Below are positions 33,560 through 43,123 of a stretch of DNA of 64,000 bases, in pieces. The notes under the pieces were generated by a model. It had not been told where the DNA came from. It searched no databases and saw only the letters and a list, made by a program, of their open reading frames with translations. Every line of letters starts with the position of its first letter. Within the stretch, counting starts at the first letter, position 1. The position numbers were made by a program, and so were the translations under genes. Source of the stretch: Caldilineaceae bacterium (GTDB lineage: Bacteria; Chloroflexota; Anaerolineae; Caldilineales; Caldilineaceae); contig JAHBVG010000027.1 of NCBI GenBank assembly GCA_019637695.1, forward strand, positions 1 to 64,000, read 5' to 3'.

Positions 33560-35397
33560 TCTGTGCTAAAGTCCTCGCCGAAGAGGGCGTCATCATACTC
33601 TTTCATATTCTGGTAGGCCCGGCGCGCCTCGACCAGTTGATCGCCCAGGGCAGTCATGCCGGCGGAGAGATCCTCGGCGCTCTGGGCCTGGCTCCAAATT
33701 TCAGTCACGATCTCCTCAAAATCGCGCTCGTCAGACAGCTGACCGAGGATCATGTCCATCTCGCCGATGACCAGCTCGAACATGTTGAGTTTGCGGTCGA
33801 GGATGTCAAGCACGTACTCCTCAATGGTCCCCTGCGCCGCCAAATTGAAGATGTCCACCGGCTGATCCTGACCGATGCGGTGGATGCGCCCGATGCGCTG
33901 CTCAATGCGCTGGGGATTCCAGGGCAGATCAAAGTTGACAAGCACGCGGCAGAACTGCAAGTTGCGTCCTTCGCCGGCGGCCTCAGTGGAGAGAAGCACG
34001 GGTAGATGATCGGCAAAGTCGCGGATGGTCTGATCCTTTTGGGCGATGGTCAACCCGCCGTGATAGAGCGCAAAGTCGACGCCCACCTCTGCCAGGTGAG
34101 CGGCCAGCATATCCTGAGTGGCGCGAAATTGGGTAAAGATGACAACTTTGCTGCGCTCACCGCCGCCGCCCGCAGCCTGAGCCTCCAGCAATTTGGTCAG
34201 CGCGTCGGCCTTGGCCGAGGCTGGCACAGCATCCGCTTGATCGGCCAGAGCCAGCAGATCCGTACGGTAAGCAGCCAGGCCAGCCACATCCGCCAGCGAA
34301 CGCAACGTGGATCGGGTGGCGGCGGCGCTGCTGCCAGCCTCGCGCAGCAGGGTGCGCACGCCAAAGCGGTGAGCGCTGGTCACGTTGGCGTCGGCGAGGA
34401 TACGACGGCTGACGTCGGCAATGTCGGCGTAGAGTTGTTGTTCGTCAGGGTGCAGCGCCAGTTGCACAGTGTGCGCGCGGCGTGGCGGCAACTGCAAGTT
34501 GATCTGTCCGCGCGAATGGCGCACCATCACATCGCTGAGGAGTTCGCGCAGCAGACCGCGGTTCTTGGGCAGGCGCGGATCGCCGCGGACAACGAAATCG
34601 CGCTGAAATTCTTTGGGGCTTTTCAACTGCCCAGGCTTGAGTACTGTCACCAGATTGTAGAGTTCGGAGAGGCTGTTCTGCACCGGCGTGGCGGTGAGCA
34701 GCAGAATAAAGCGTTTCTGTAACTCGTTGACCAATTTCCACGAGACCGAGGCGCGGTTCTTGAGGTGATGGGCCTCGTCCACGATCACAAGATCGTAGAT
34801 CTCGCCCGTGATCACCTGGCGATGTTCAGGGCGACGCGCTGTAGCCAGCGAGGCGATGACATAGGGAAAGCGTAGCCAGGCGTCCGCGCCAAGCGCGCGA
34901 AAGGCTTCGTCGTTGTTGGTGACAAAATCAGTAATTTTGAACTTGGTGACCAATTCCTCGCGCCACTGTTCCACCAACCCCGGCGGCGTGAGGATCAGCA
35001 CACGCCCCACCATCTGGCGCAGCAGATATTCCTTCAGCACCAGGCCCGCCTCAATCGTCTTACCCAAACCGACTTCATCGCTGAGCAGCCCGCGTCCGCG
35101 AAAACGGCGCAGGGCCGTGCGCGCCGCGCGGATCTGATAGTCGAACGGCTGAAAATCAATGGCGTCGAGCGAGAGCAGATCGTCGAAACCGGCGACCAAT
35201 CCCAGACGCGCGGCCATGAGCCGAAGTTGATAGGCGCGCAGCGCCGCCTCTGGGGATGGGCTATTCTGCACAACGCCGAGCAGCATCCTTTCCGCGCCGG
35301 GCGCCATTGAGAAAGTTGGCGCAATTGTTGTGGATAATGAGGACAAAGTTAAACCCTTCCTGGCATTTTTCTGTTCGGCACAAGAGACGATGGACAC
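33556..35397 (-). CDS. RapA-like SNF2-family DEAH helicase/ATPase
   Basis: 613 aa. Motif I DEVGLGKTIEA (107-117), DEAH box (207-210, VIVDEAHHLKN), motif III TATP (235-238), motif IV VVIFTQF, motif V LLSTEAAGEGRNLQFC and motif VI QRIGRIHRIGQ (500-510). The GEGRNLQF/DLPWNP wording is close to RapA, a Swi2/Snf2 protein that moves on nucleic acid and remodels RNA polymerase or protein complexes. It lacks the RapA N-terminal domains and is shorter (RapA about 970 aa). The 35397 start is a GTG inside a palindrome; Met31 at 35307 is an alternative. Coupled to the Cys-rich gene. Confidence 0.9.
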   Translation of the reverse strand: MSIVSCAEQKNARKGLTLSSLSTTIAPTFSMAPGAERMLLGVVQNSPSPEAALRAYQLRLMAARLGLVAGFDDLLSLDAIDFQPFDYQIRAARTALRRFRGRGLLSDEVGLGKTIEAGLVLKEYLLRQMVGRVLILTPPGLVEQWREELVTKFKITDFVTNNDEAFRALGADAWLRFPYVIASLATARRPEHRQVITGEIYDLVIVDEAHHLKNRASVSWKLVNELQKRFILLLTATPVQNSLSELYNLVTVLKPGQLKSPKEFQRDFVVRGDPRLPKNRGLLRELLSDVMVRHSRGQINLQLPPRRAHTVQLALHPDEQQLYADIADVSRRILADANVTSAHRFGVRTLLREAGSSAAATRSTLRSLADVAGLAAYRTDLLALADQADAVPASAKADALTKLLEAQAAGGGGERSKVVIFTQFRATQDMLAAHLAEVGVDFALYHGGLTIAQKDQTIRDFADHLPVLLSTEAAGEGRNLQFCRVLVNFDLPWNPQRIEQRIGRIHRIGQDQPVDIFNLAAQGTIEEYVLDILDRKLNMFELVIGEMDMILGQLSDERDFEEIVTEIWSQAQSAEDLSAGMTALGDQLVEARRAYQNMKEYDDALFGEDFSTE

Positions 35398-35412
35398 AGG
35401 TTGTGTCCATCG
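35388..35412. promoter_or_regulatory. Perfect palindrome at the SNF2 gene start
   Basis: 11-bp arms CGATGGACACA/TGTGTCCATCG with a 3-bp centre. It covers the candidate GTG start at 35397 and lies between the SNF2 gene and the end of the M16 gene (35450). No T-tract follows, so it may be an operator or an mRNA hairpin masking the start. Confidence 0.55.
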
Positions 35413-35449
35413 CTCAAAAACTTGTAGTCTACTATTTTACCATACAGGG

Positions 35450-38356
35450 CTAAAGCAGTTTTGCCACTTGCAATAGATCCCGCCGTTCGGCGTTGGCTTT
35501 CTCGATGGCGTCGGCGGAACCGAGGACGACGACTTCGCCCTGTCGGGCCAGCGCGTCAAGGATGCGGGCAAACTCTTTGAAGTCGTACACGCCCGTACTC
35601 AGCACATCCTCGCGGATGCGCTGGCGTTCCTCGTCGGTGTAGCGGGTGAGATAGCGCACCATGCTGATGTAGCCCTTGGCGTCGGGCAGCAGATGAGGAT
35701 CCATGTCACCAATCGTGCCGATGATAGAGCGGGTCAACTCCAACTCGTTCAGGTCCAGTTGGCGCAGGAATTGGGGCGTGTTGTCGTAATTGTCCAGCGT
35801 CCCCAGCAGATTGGGATCCCGGTACGAAAGATAGGTGAAGACGCCCGAATTCATGTCGAGGACGCTGAAACCGCCGTACGCGCCGCCCTGCACCCGCACC
35901 TTTTCCCAAAGCCAGGTAGTGCCGAGGAATTTGTTGATCACATGCGCCGATCCGTGCGGTTCGTAGCCGAGGGCGAAGAGGTTGGCCCCCTTGCCCACAT
36001 AGTTCACCTGCGCGGGGATGGTCAACCCTTCGTTGCCGTTGGCGGGCTGTCGGTTCCAGTCAGCCCGCGCCGCGGGGATCGCCGGCAAATCCCGAAGGAA
36101 GGCGGTTAGTTGGGGCTGGAAGATCTGCCAGTTGGCCTCGTCCAGGGTGACGTTGACGATCATGGCGTTGCGGTTGATCAGCGTGCGCCGCGTCGCCTCC
36201 AGATCCGCCAGCACCGACGGCCAATCGCTCTCCGTCCGCTCGACCAGGCGGCGCACCGCCTTGAGATAGTCCACGCCGTTGATCTGCTCATCCACCCAAC
36301 CGGCGGTGGTAAAGCGGGCGCGCAGACGGCGGTTGACCACGACATGACCGCCTGGCACCAGCGACGCCTCGAGCCGCGCCTTCTCCTCAGAGATGATCTG
36401 TTTGAAGCGCTCGCGGTTGTCGAAGTTGGCTGTGAGCAGCACATCGCGCAGGATCCCCAGCAGTTCGCCGGTCTGGTCCATCACCGCTTTGCCGCGCAGG
36501 AAGAACCAGAGCGTCGCCTCGGTGGAGTCGCGCACGGTGGAGGTGAGCGATGACGAAAAGATGCCGCCGGTCGATTGCCCAATGCGCTGGGTCAGTTGCA
36601 CAAAGTTCTGGGTCGCCGTCCCCATTTGCAGCAGGGCGCGGCCCAAGATCCCCGCCAGCGGCAGCAGATCCTGGGGCAGTGTGTGCAGATCGAAGCCCAA
36701 ATCAAGATAAACGATGCCGTTGGTGAAGAGATCATGATAAAGGATGGGCGCGCCGGCCTCGTGCAGCAGCGCCAGCGGAATCGTCTTGCCCTGGCGTTCC
36801 AAATCGGAAAGTTGCAGCGAAGGGATGGTCGCCAGCGCTTCGGGCGAGTTGGGCGCTTCCTGCAATTGTCGCAATTCGGCGGCGCTCTCCATCACCCGCT
36901 CCAAATCGGCAGGGGACATGGTTTCCCTGGCCTGCGCCAGCCGGCGCGTTTCGGCCTCGGCCAGCCGCTTGTTTGCTTCGGAATCGGGTTCGAGCATCAC
37001 CGTGGCGCGGTGCGGGTTACCGAGCAAATGGGTCTGGATCAGCGACTCGAAGTAGCGTTCGCCCCGCGCCAATCGCTCTTTGATGGCGTTAAGATCCGCT
37101 TCAAAGCGCAGCGCGGCGATGGGATCGCCGTCGTAAAGCCAGGTAGAGAGCGCGTTGAACATGAGGACGAGGCCGCGCGGGAACTGTCCACTGTTCTGTT
37201 CGCGCATACGGAATTCCAGCGTATTGAGCGAGGCCGCCACCGTATCGGGGTCGATGCCATTGGCCGCCAGATCGCGCAACGTGTCGAGGATCAATGCTTC
37301 CACCTGATCCAGATTTTCGGGCTTCACTCCCTTCATGCCGGTGGAGTAGGCCATCTGGCGCAACGCATCCTCGAAGCCGAAGCCGGTGAGGTCTTCGCCC
37401 AGACCAGAATCCATCAACGCTTTGCGCAGGGGAGAAGCGGGCGTGGCGGTGAGGATGTGCGAGAGGATCGACAACCCCATCGCCAGTTCGCCGTCTCCGT
37501 TTTCGGGCAACAGCCAGTTAAGGGTGATGAAGGCTTTGGCGTCCTCGCCGTCGCCGGCGTCGTACTTTTTCGTCACCCGCTGTGGTGCATCCCAACGTGG
37601 CTGCAAGGGCAGATCCGCGTGTGGATCGCGGCGATCAAAATCATCCAGCCACTCACCCAAGTAGCTCAGCCTCTTTTCTTCGGGGTCATCACCCGAAAAC
37701 CAGATATAGGCATTGGAAGGATGGTAGAAATTCTCGTAAAAAGTCTTAAACTCAGCATAGGTCAGGTCGGGGATCGCCTCCGGATCGCCGCCCGAATCGA
37801 AACCGTAGGGCGTATCGGGGAAGAGGACGCGCTCGCTGTAGCGGTTGATCACCGAATCGGGCGAGGAGTAAGCGCCCTTCATCTCGTTGTAGACGATGCC
37901 TTTGAAGGTCAGCGGCGCGTCGGGCGATTCCAGATCATAGTGCCAGCCCTCCTGGCGCAGCGTCGATTCGGTAATGTTCGGGTAGAAGACAGCGTCGAGA
38001 TAGACATCGACAAGATTGTAGAAATCCTGAAGATTGGTGCTGGCGACGGGGTAGCTCGTCTTATCCGAGAAGGTCATGGCGTTGACGAAGGTACTCAGCG
38101 ATCCTTTGAGGAGTTCAACGAAGGGTTCCTTCACCGGGTATTTGCGCGAGCCGCCCAGCACGGCGTGTTCCAAAATGTGGGCAATGCCGTTGGATGACGC
38201 CGGCGGCGTCCGAAAGGTGATGCCAAAGGTCTTGTTTTCATCTTCGTTGAGGATTGAAAGCAGCCGCGCGCCGGTCTTGCGGTGGACATACAATTTGGCC
38301 GTGGCGCTGATCTCGGCGACCTGTTCTTCACGGATCAGGTCAAAACTATGGGACAT
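35450..38356 (-). CDS. M16C metallopeptidase (presequence protease-like)
   Basis: 968 aa, the size of PreP/Cym1-type M16C peptidases that degrade short peptides in a closed chamber. The inverted zinc motif HILEH is at residues 60-64 and the distal ligand Glu158 lies in YNEMKGAY. The start at 38356 (MSHSFDLI) follows TGGAGG; the open frame continues upstream to 38560 without support. No signal peptide, so cytoplasmic. It is the first gene of the minus-strand block that continues with SNF2 and its partner, although the 52-bp gap contains a palindrome. Confidence 0.9.
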   Translation of the reverse strand: MSHSFDLIREEQVAEISATAKLYVHRKTGARLLSILNEDENKTFGITFRTPPASSNGIAHILEHAVLGGSRKYPVKEPFVELLKGSLSTFVNAMTFSDKTSYPVASTNLQDFYNLVDVYLDAVFYPNITESTLRQEGWHYDLESPDAPLTFKGIVYNEMKGAYSSPDSVINRYSERVLFPDTPYGFDSGGDPEAIPDLTYAEFKTFYENFYHPSNAYIWFSGDDPEEKRLSYLGEWLDDFDRRDPHADLPLQPRWDAPQRVTKKYDAGDGEDAKAFITLNWLLPENGDGELAMGLSILSHILTATPASPLRKALMDSGLGEDLTGFGFEDALRQMAYSTGMKGVKPENLDQVEALILDTLRDLAANGIDPDTVAASLNTLEFRMREQNSGQFPRGLVLMFNALSTWLYDGDPIAALRFEADLNAIKERLARGERYFESLIQTHLLGNPHRATVMLEPDSEANKRLAEAETRRLAQARETMSPADLERVMESAAELRQLQEAPNSPEALATIPSLQLSDLERQGKTIPLALLHEAGAPILYHDLFTNGIVYLDLGFDLHTLPQDLLPLAGILGRALLQMGTATQNFVQLTQRIGQSTGGIFSSSLTSTVRDSTEATLWFFLRGKAVMDQTGELLGILRDVLLTANFDNRERFKQIISEEKARLEASLVPGGHVVVNRRLRARFTTAGWVDEQINGVDYLKAVRRLVERTESDWPSVLADLEATRRTLINRNAMIVNVTLDEANWQIFQPQLTAFLRDLPAIPAARADWNRQPANGNEGLTIPAQVNYVGKGANLFALGYEPHGSAHVINKFLGTTWLWEKVRVQGGAYGGFSVLDMNSGVFTYLSYRDPNLLGTLDNYDNTPQFLRQLDLNELELTRSIIGTIGDMDPHLLPDAKGYISMVRYLTRYTDEERQRIREDVLSTGVYDFKEFARILDALARQGEVVVLGSADAIEKANAERRDLLQVAKLL

Positions 38357-38406
38357 TAGGGCCTCCATATCATGGGAACGTATCTTCAAATGACAGGTTA
38401 TTTTCG

Positions 38407-38441
38407 TCACTTTACATGGGGAAGTCCTGTTTGTAAAGTGA
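38407..38441. promoter_or_regulatory. Dyad in the divergent M16/SDR spacer
   Basis: TCACTTTACA (38407-38416) and its exact complement TGTAAAGTGA (38432-38441), separated by 15 bp, about 50 bp upstream of the M16 start and 110 bp upstream of the SDR start. Candidate operator controlling one or both genes. No factor can be named. Confidence 0.45.
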
Positions 38442-38550
38442 GGCCGGTCCAGGTATATTTCAGAATCGTCGTATGAACATTCATCCGCCCGGTCCGCAAG
38501 GTATGGGCTATACTTCCAGCTATCCAAACGGGTGCAAAGGATGGTAGGCG

Positions 38551-39390
38551 ATGGGTACACTGACAGGCAAGGTGGCGCTGGTGACGGGCGCCAGCAGAGG
38601 GGTCGGCAGGGGGATCGCGCAGGGGCTGGGCGAAGCGGGGGCAGTTGTGTATGTCACAGGCCGCACAACCGAAGAAGGACACGCCGCTGTCACCCTGCCA
38701 GGGACAATCCACCAGACGGCTGAAGAGGTGTCGCAATTGGGTGGTGTCGGCATCGCGGTGCGGTGCGATCACACACGTGACGAGGAGGTGGAACGGCTGT
38801 TTCAGCGCATTGCCGCCGAGCAGGGCCGGCTGGATATTTTGGTCAACAACGTCTGGGGGGGATACGAATTCTTCAACGACGGAACCGAGTTTTGGACAGA
38901 AAAAGGGTTTTGGACGGCGCCGTTATCGCGCTGGGATAAGTCCTTTCAGGCGGGGGTGCGGGCCCATTATGTAGCCGCCGTCATGGCAGCCCCCATGATG
39001 ATCGCGCAGGGGTCTGGCTTGATCGTCAATGTCTCTTTCTTCGCCGCGCAACGAGATGATAGGGGCGTCATCTACGGGGTGGCCAAGGCAGCGGATGATC
39101 GGATGGCGGCGTGTATGGCTCATGAACTGCGCGAACACCAGGTGGCGGTGGTCAGCCTCTATCCCGGCCTGGTGCGCACAGAGGGTGTCTTGAAGGCGGC
39201 AGACTTTTTTGACCTGAGCAACTCGGAATCGCCGCAGTTCATCGGGCGTGCGGTGGCAGCCCTGGCGACTGACGCCCATATCATGGCAAAATCTGGGCAG
39301 ATCCTGGTGGCAGCAGCCGTGGCGCAGGAGTATGGGTTCAGCGATGTGGATGGCAAACAACCCAGGCCGCTGAGCGTGGCTGAGATATGA
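38551..39390 (+). CDS. Short-chain dehydrogenase/reductase
   Basis: 279 aa. The cofactor motif TGASRGVGRGIA (residues 13-24), the NNVWGG stretch replacing NNAG, the active-site Ser in NVSFFAA, and YGVAK (Tyr-x-x-x-Lys) are present. TGRTTEEG after strand 2 suggests NADP preference. PGLVRTEGV is the usual loop. Start after GGTAGG. It stands alone between divergent M16 and the convergent serpin gene. Substrate unknown. Confidence 0.88.
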   Translation: MGTLTGKVALVTGASRGVGRGIAQGLGEAGAVVYVTGRTTEEGHAAVTLPGTIHQTAEEVSQLGGVGIAVRCDHTRDEEVERLFQRIAAEQGRLDILVNNVWGGYEFFNDGTEFWTEKGFWTAPLSRWDKSFQAGVRAHYVAAVMAAPMMIAQGSGLIVNVSFFAAQRDDRGVIYGVAKAADDRMAACMAHELREHQVAVVSLYPGLVRTEGVLKAADFFDLSNSESPQFIGRAVAALATDAHIMAKSGQILVAAAVAQEYGFSDVDGKQPRPLSVAEI

Positions 39391-39406
39391 CGCTGGCGCC
39401 CGTCCG

Positions 39407-40537
39407 TTATGTCGGATCGTTCACAACGCCGGCAAAGAGCAACAGCCCCCTCTCGTTGTCGCGGATGGCGCAGAAGAAGGGTCGGTCAAGGACCATGTGA
39501 AAGCTGGGTTCCAGCCCCCTTGTCATGATGACTGCCGTGGCCGCCGCCGCTTCAGTGCCTTCCTCGTTCACCTCGATGACGCTCTTGTGGATGACGTTGC
39601 TGATCATCAGTGGCCCCGCGCCCATACCTAGAAAGTCAACGGCGCCAAGCGCGTCGCCGCCCACTTCCACCAACGCGGGGAAGAGATCAATTCCGTATTC
39701 CACTTTGAAGCGGGGCAGCACAACGCTCCCCTTCATCTGGGCGAAGTGAGAGATCCACTTTGACCAGCTTTCGAGGGTGATGGCGCGCAGAAAATCATCG
39801 AGCGAGTGAGTCGGCGTGGGCAAAAAGAGGAGCATGCTGATGCGGCCATCGCCGTAGGGCAAGTTGACCGTCTGAAACAGATCATTCTCGAAGTAGTCGT
39901 ACCGCCCCGACTGCGCCATCATCGGGTGTTGTCTCTGGCTTCCGTCGGCCAGGGTAAAGGGCTTCTCTGTTGTTCTTTCCACGTCGAATTGGTTGGTCCA
40001 GATCCCCTTGAAGTGGATGGCGTTGATCAAAATCAGGATGGCAGCCTGGATCAGGTCAGGGGTGACCAGATCTGCGATCTTCCCCTGTGTCTTGTGCGAA
40101 ACCCAATGGTTGATCGTATCTGCCGCGCCAGCAGCCGTGAAGTCCAGCGTTGCCGTCTCGCCGCGGTAATAGTGGGCGATGCGTTGGGTAAAGTCAGGAT
40201 CGAAGCTCTCGTCGCTGCGCGCCCAGATCGAGCTGGCAATCGACAGTTGTACGCTGGGATCAAGTTCCGCCAACATGGACATCACGGCAGCGTTGGCCTC
40301 GTTGATTTCGTCCAGCGTCAGCTCCGCCACCCCCAGAAGGCTGGCCAGGGCTTGTTGTGTTGCCCCGTCTGCGCCATTGTAAGCCATGGTCAGGGCAATG
40401 GCGATGCTGAGTGACGAAAGAAAGGCGTTCTTGCCGTCATCTTGCGCCATGAACCGGGTCAACAAGCGGAAGCCCAGGGCGTTGTTGGCAGCGATCAGCC
40501 TCTCTAAAGCGGAGTTTTCAGGTTCGGCTGTGTTCAT
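39407..40537 (-). CDS. Serpin (serine protease inhibitor)
   Basis: 376 aa, normal serpin length. Conserved blocks LINAIHFKGIW, and at the C-terminus the reactive loop hinge EEGTEAAAATA followed by VIMTRGLEPSFHMVLDRPFF and LLFAGVV. The small-residue hinge (P15-P9) means it should insert its loop and act as a true inhibitor. Counting from the hinge, Gly is at P1 and Arg at P2, with Leu at P1', so target specificity is unclear. No signal peptide, so a cytoplasmic protease such as the M16 peptidase's neighbours could be the target; this is a guess. Confidence 0.92.
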   Translation of the reverse strand: MNTAEPENSALERLIAANNALGFRLLTRFMAQDDGKNAFLSSLSIAIALTMAYNGADGATQQALASLLGVAELTLDEINEANAAVMSMLAELDPSVQLSIASSIWARSDESFDPDFTQRIAHYYRGETATLDFTAAGAADTINHWVSHKTQGKIADLVTPDLIQAAILILINAIHFKGIWTNQFDVERTTEKPFTLADGSQRQHPMMAQSGRYDYFENDLFQTVNLPYGDGRISMLLFLPTPTHSLDDFLRAITLESWSKWISHFAQMKGSVVLPRFKVEYGIDLFPALVEVGGDALGAVDFLGMGAGPLMISNVIHKSVIEVNEEGTEAAAATAVIMTRGLEPSFHMVLDRPFFCAIRDNERGLLLFAGVVNDPT

Positions 40538-40558
40538 GTTGAGTCCATTGGATGGTGG

Positions 40559-41146
40559 TTATATGGACGCTGTGCCTGACCCGGTCTGCAGGCCATAGAG
40601 TGACTCCATCGCGCCCAGATGCCGATTGTCGTGGACAACGTGTTCCAAAATCGCGCTGCCTACTGTGCCTTCGCCCCAAATCCCTTCGGTGAGCGGCTGC
40701 GGCTGTTCCGCTTGCTCAAACTGATGATCAGCGATACTTTTGACGATTTGTTCAACGGCGGCGAACGCTTTACCCACATACGCCAATAGTTCGGCTTTGT
40801 CAGGAAAGTTCAGATCTCTGGCGACATCATCGCTCATTGACATGCCAGTCTGGGAATATCCCAACTCAGCAAAACCAAATCCCCAACGCACGGCTAACCC
40901 TTCGCTTTCCCAAATCTGGACGGGTGCGCCCAGTTGTTGCCGAAGCTCTGGTGTCATGCCGGGGATGGCGGCCTGCATGTAATCTGCCCAACGGGCGACA
41001 TGCCACAGATGAAAGGCCATGGAATGGCTCTGTGGCGTCGGCCGCCAATGCAACTGGGTTTCCGTGGCTTTTTCGGCCAGCATCAGCAAGCGCTGATGGG
41101 TGCGACAATAGAGATCAACGATGATCCTGGCGTAGGATGATGGCAT
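40559..41146 (-). CDS. DinB family protein
   Basis: 195 aa. HLWHVARWADYM and ILEHVVHDNRHLG supply the spaced His residues of the DinB/YfiT four-helix metal site. Family proteins transfer or bind thiols (bacillithiol or mycothiol) or have unknown roles. The ATG follows AAGGAC. It lies 21 bp upstream of the serpin on the same strand and may be co-transcribed. Confidence 0.82.
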   Translation of the reverse strand: MPSSYARIIVDLYCRTHQRLLMLAEKATETQLHWRPTPQSHSMAFHLWHVARWADYMQAAIPGMTPELRQQLGAPVQIWESEGLAVRWGFGFAELGYSQTGMSMSDDVARDLNFPDKAELLAYVGKAFAAVEQIVKSIADHQFEQAEQPQPLTEGIWGEGTVGSAILEHVVHDNRHLGAMESLYGLQTGSGTASI

Positions 41147-41327
41147 GAGGTCTGTCCTTATTGTGAAGGTCTGGGGTCAATCGCGTTACAGAGGAGAAGA
41201 TACAATGAGATTACTCCTTTGTGGGGAGCGTGTCAATAGTGTCACAAAACGCCGTTCCCAGCATCTCAAGCGCCACGTTTTTGTGCTGGTGCCTCTTCAA
41301 CTCGGCCAGAAACTCATCGGAACTCCA

Positions 41328-41672
41328 TTAGGCAACGTTTAGCATCACGAGAACAAAGAGGCCGATCCCTAAGAGCAATGTAGCCAGGAACAACACGGCA
41401 ACGACTGCCAGAGGACCCCGCACCCAAGATGACCAACGAGTGCGCCAGGTAAGTGTTTGGAAACTCCAGCGACTTGCCCAACCCGTGAACCCCAGGACAG
41501 CCAGCAACAGCACTAGATAGGCGATGAGCAACGGCGTCGCTTTGGCTTCACTCACACCGTTGAAGGCGACAAGCAGGGCAAAGAGACCAACCATGCCCAC
41601 CAGCAGAGAGCCTATGACAGAAAGAGAGATAACCATCCAGCCAGCGACACGCATAGGTTCATTGCCTTTCAT
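41328..41672 (-). CDS. Small membrane protein, three helices
   Basis: 114 aa with three hydrophobic segments (about 10-36, 46-66 and 86-110) and a basic patch RWSFQTLTWRTRWSSWVRG between helices 2 and 3. Not recognised. The start at MKGNEPM follows GAAGGAACG. The gap 41147-41327 shows no further gene. Confidence 0.6.
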   Translation of the reverse strand: MKGNEPMRVAGWMVISLSVIGSLLVGMVGLFALLVAFNGVSEAKATPLLIAYLVLLLAVLGFTGWASRWSFQTLTWRTRWSSWVRGPLAVVAVLFLATLLLGIGLFVLVMLNVA

Positions 41673-41738
41673 ATGGATCGTTCCTTCGTGTCACTTGGTG
41701 TGACTTCGTGGATTAACTTCTGGGTAGGTTTTAAACGG

Positions 41739-41796
41739 GTGATGCGTAATGAGCAGGCAGAGGATCTCCACCTACTCATTACTCCTTACTCCTTAC

Positions 41797-41801
<5 letters not shown>
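41739..41801. repeat. Inverted heptanucleotide repeat
   Basis: GTGATGCGTAATGAGCAGG pairs loosely with CCTACTCATTACTCCTTACT. The TGA stop of the ManD-type gene (minus strand) is inside the right arm. Confidence 0.6.
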
Positions 41802-43002
<1,201 letters not shown>

Positions 43003-43090
43003 AGAAAAAACCTCCAATACATTGTGGATGATGCGGTGAACCTACGAGGATGTAAAAAATTGTAACAGAAAAGGAGATGGGGAGAAAGAA

Positions 43091-43123
43091 GGGTATTGGG
43101 TATTCGAAGGGCCCAATATCTAA
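43091..43123. repeat. Heptanucleotide array split by the ISKra4-like element
   Basis: GGGTATTGGGTATTCG, then the complementary CCCAATATCTAA up to the IS border at 43123. The array resumes at 44574 (ATATCTAATATCCAATATCC, to 44600), so the element has cut one intergenic repeat in two. Confidence 0.7.

Noticed and set aside
36575..38197. Plus-strand open frame of 540 codons
   Set aside because: Antisense to the M16 peptidase; composition is typical of GC-rich shadow frames and no domain is visible.
41147..41327. Short open frame upstream of the DinB gene
   Set aside because: No ribosome site, no domain and poor codon pattern; treated as non-coding.
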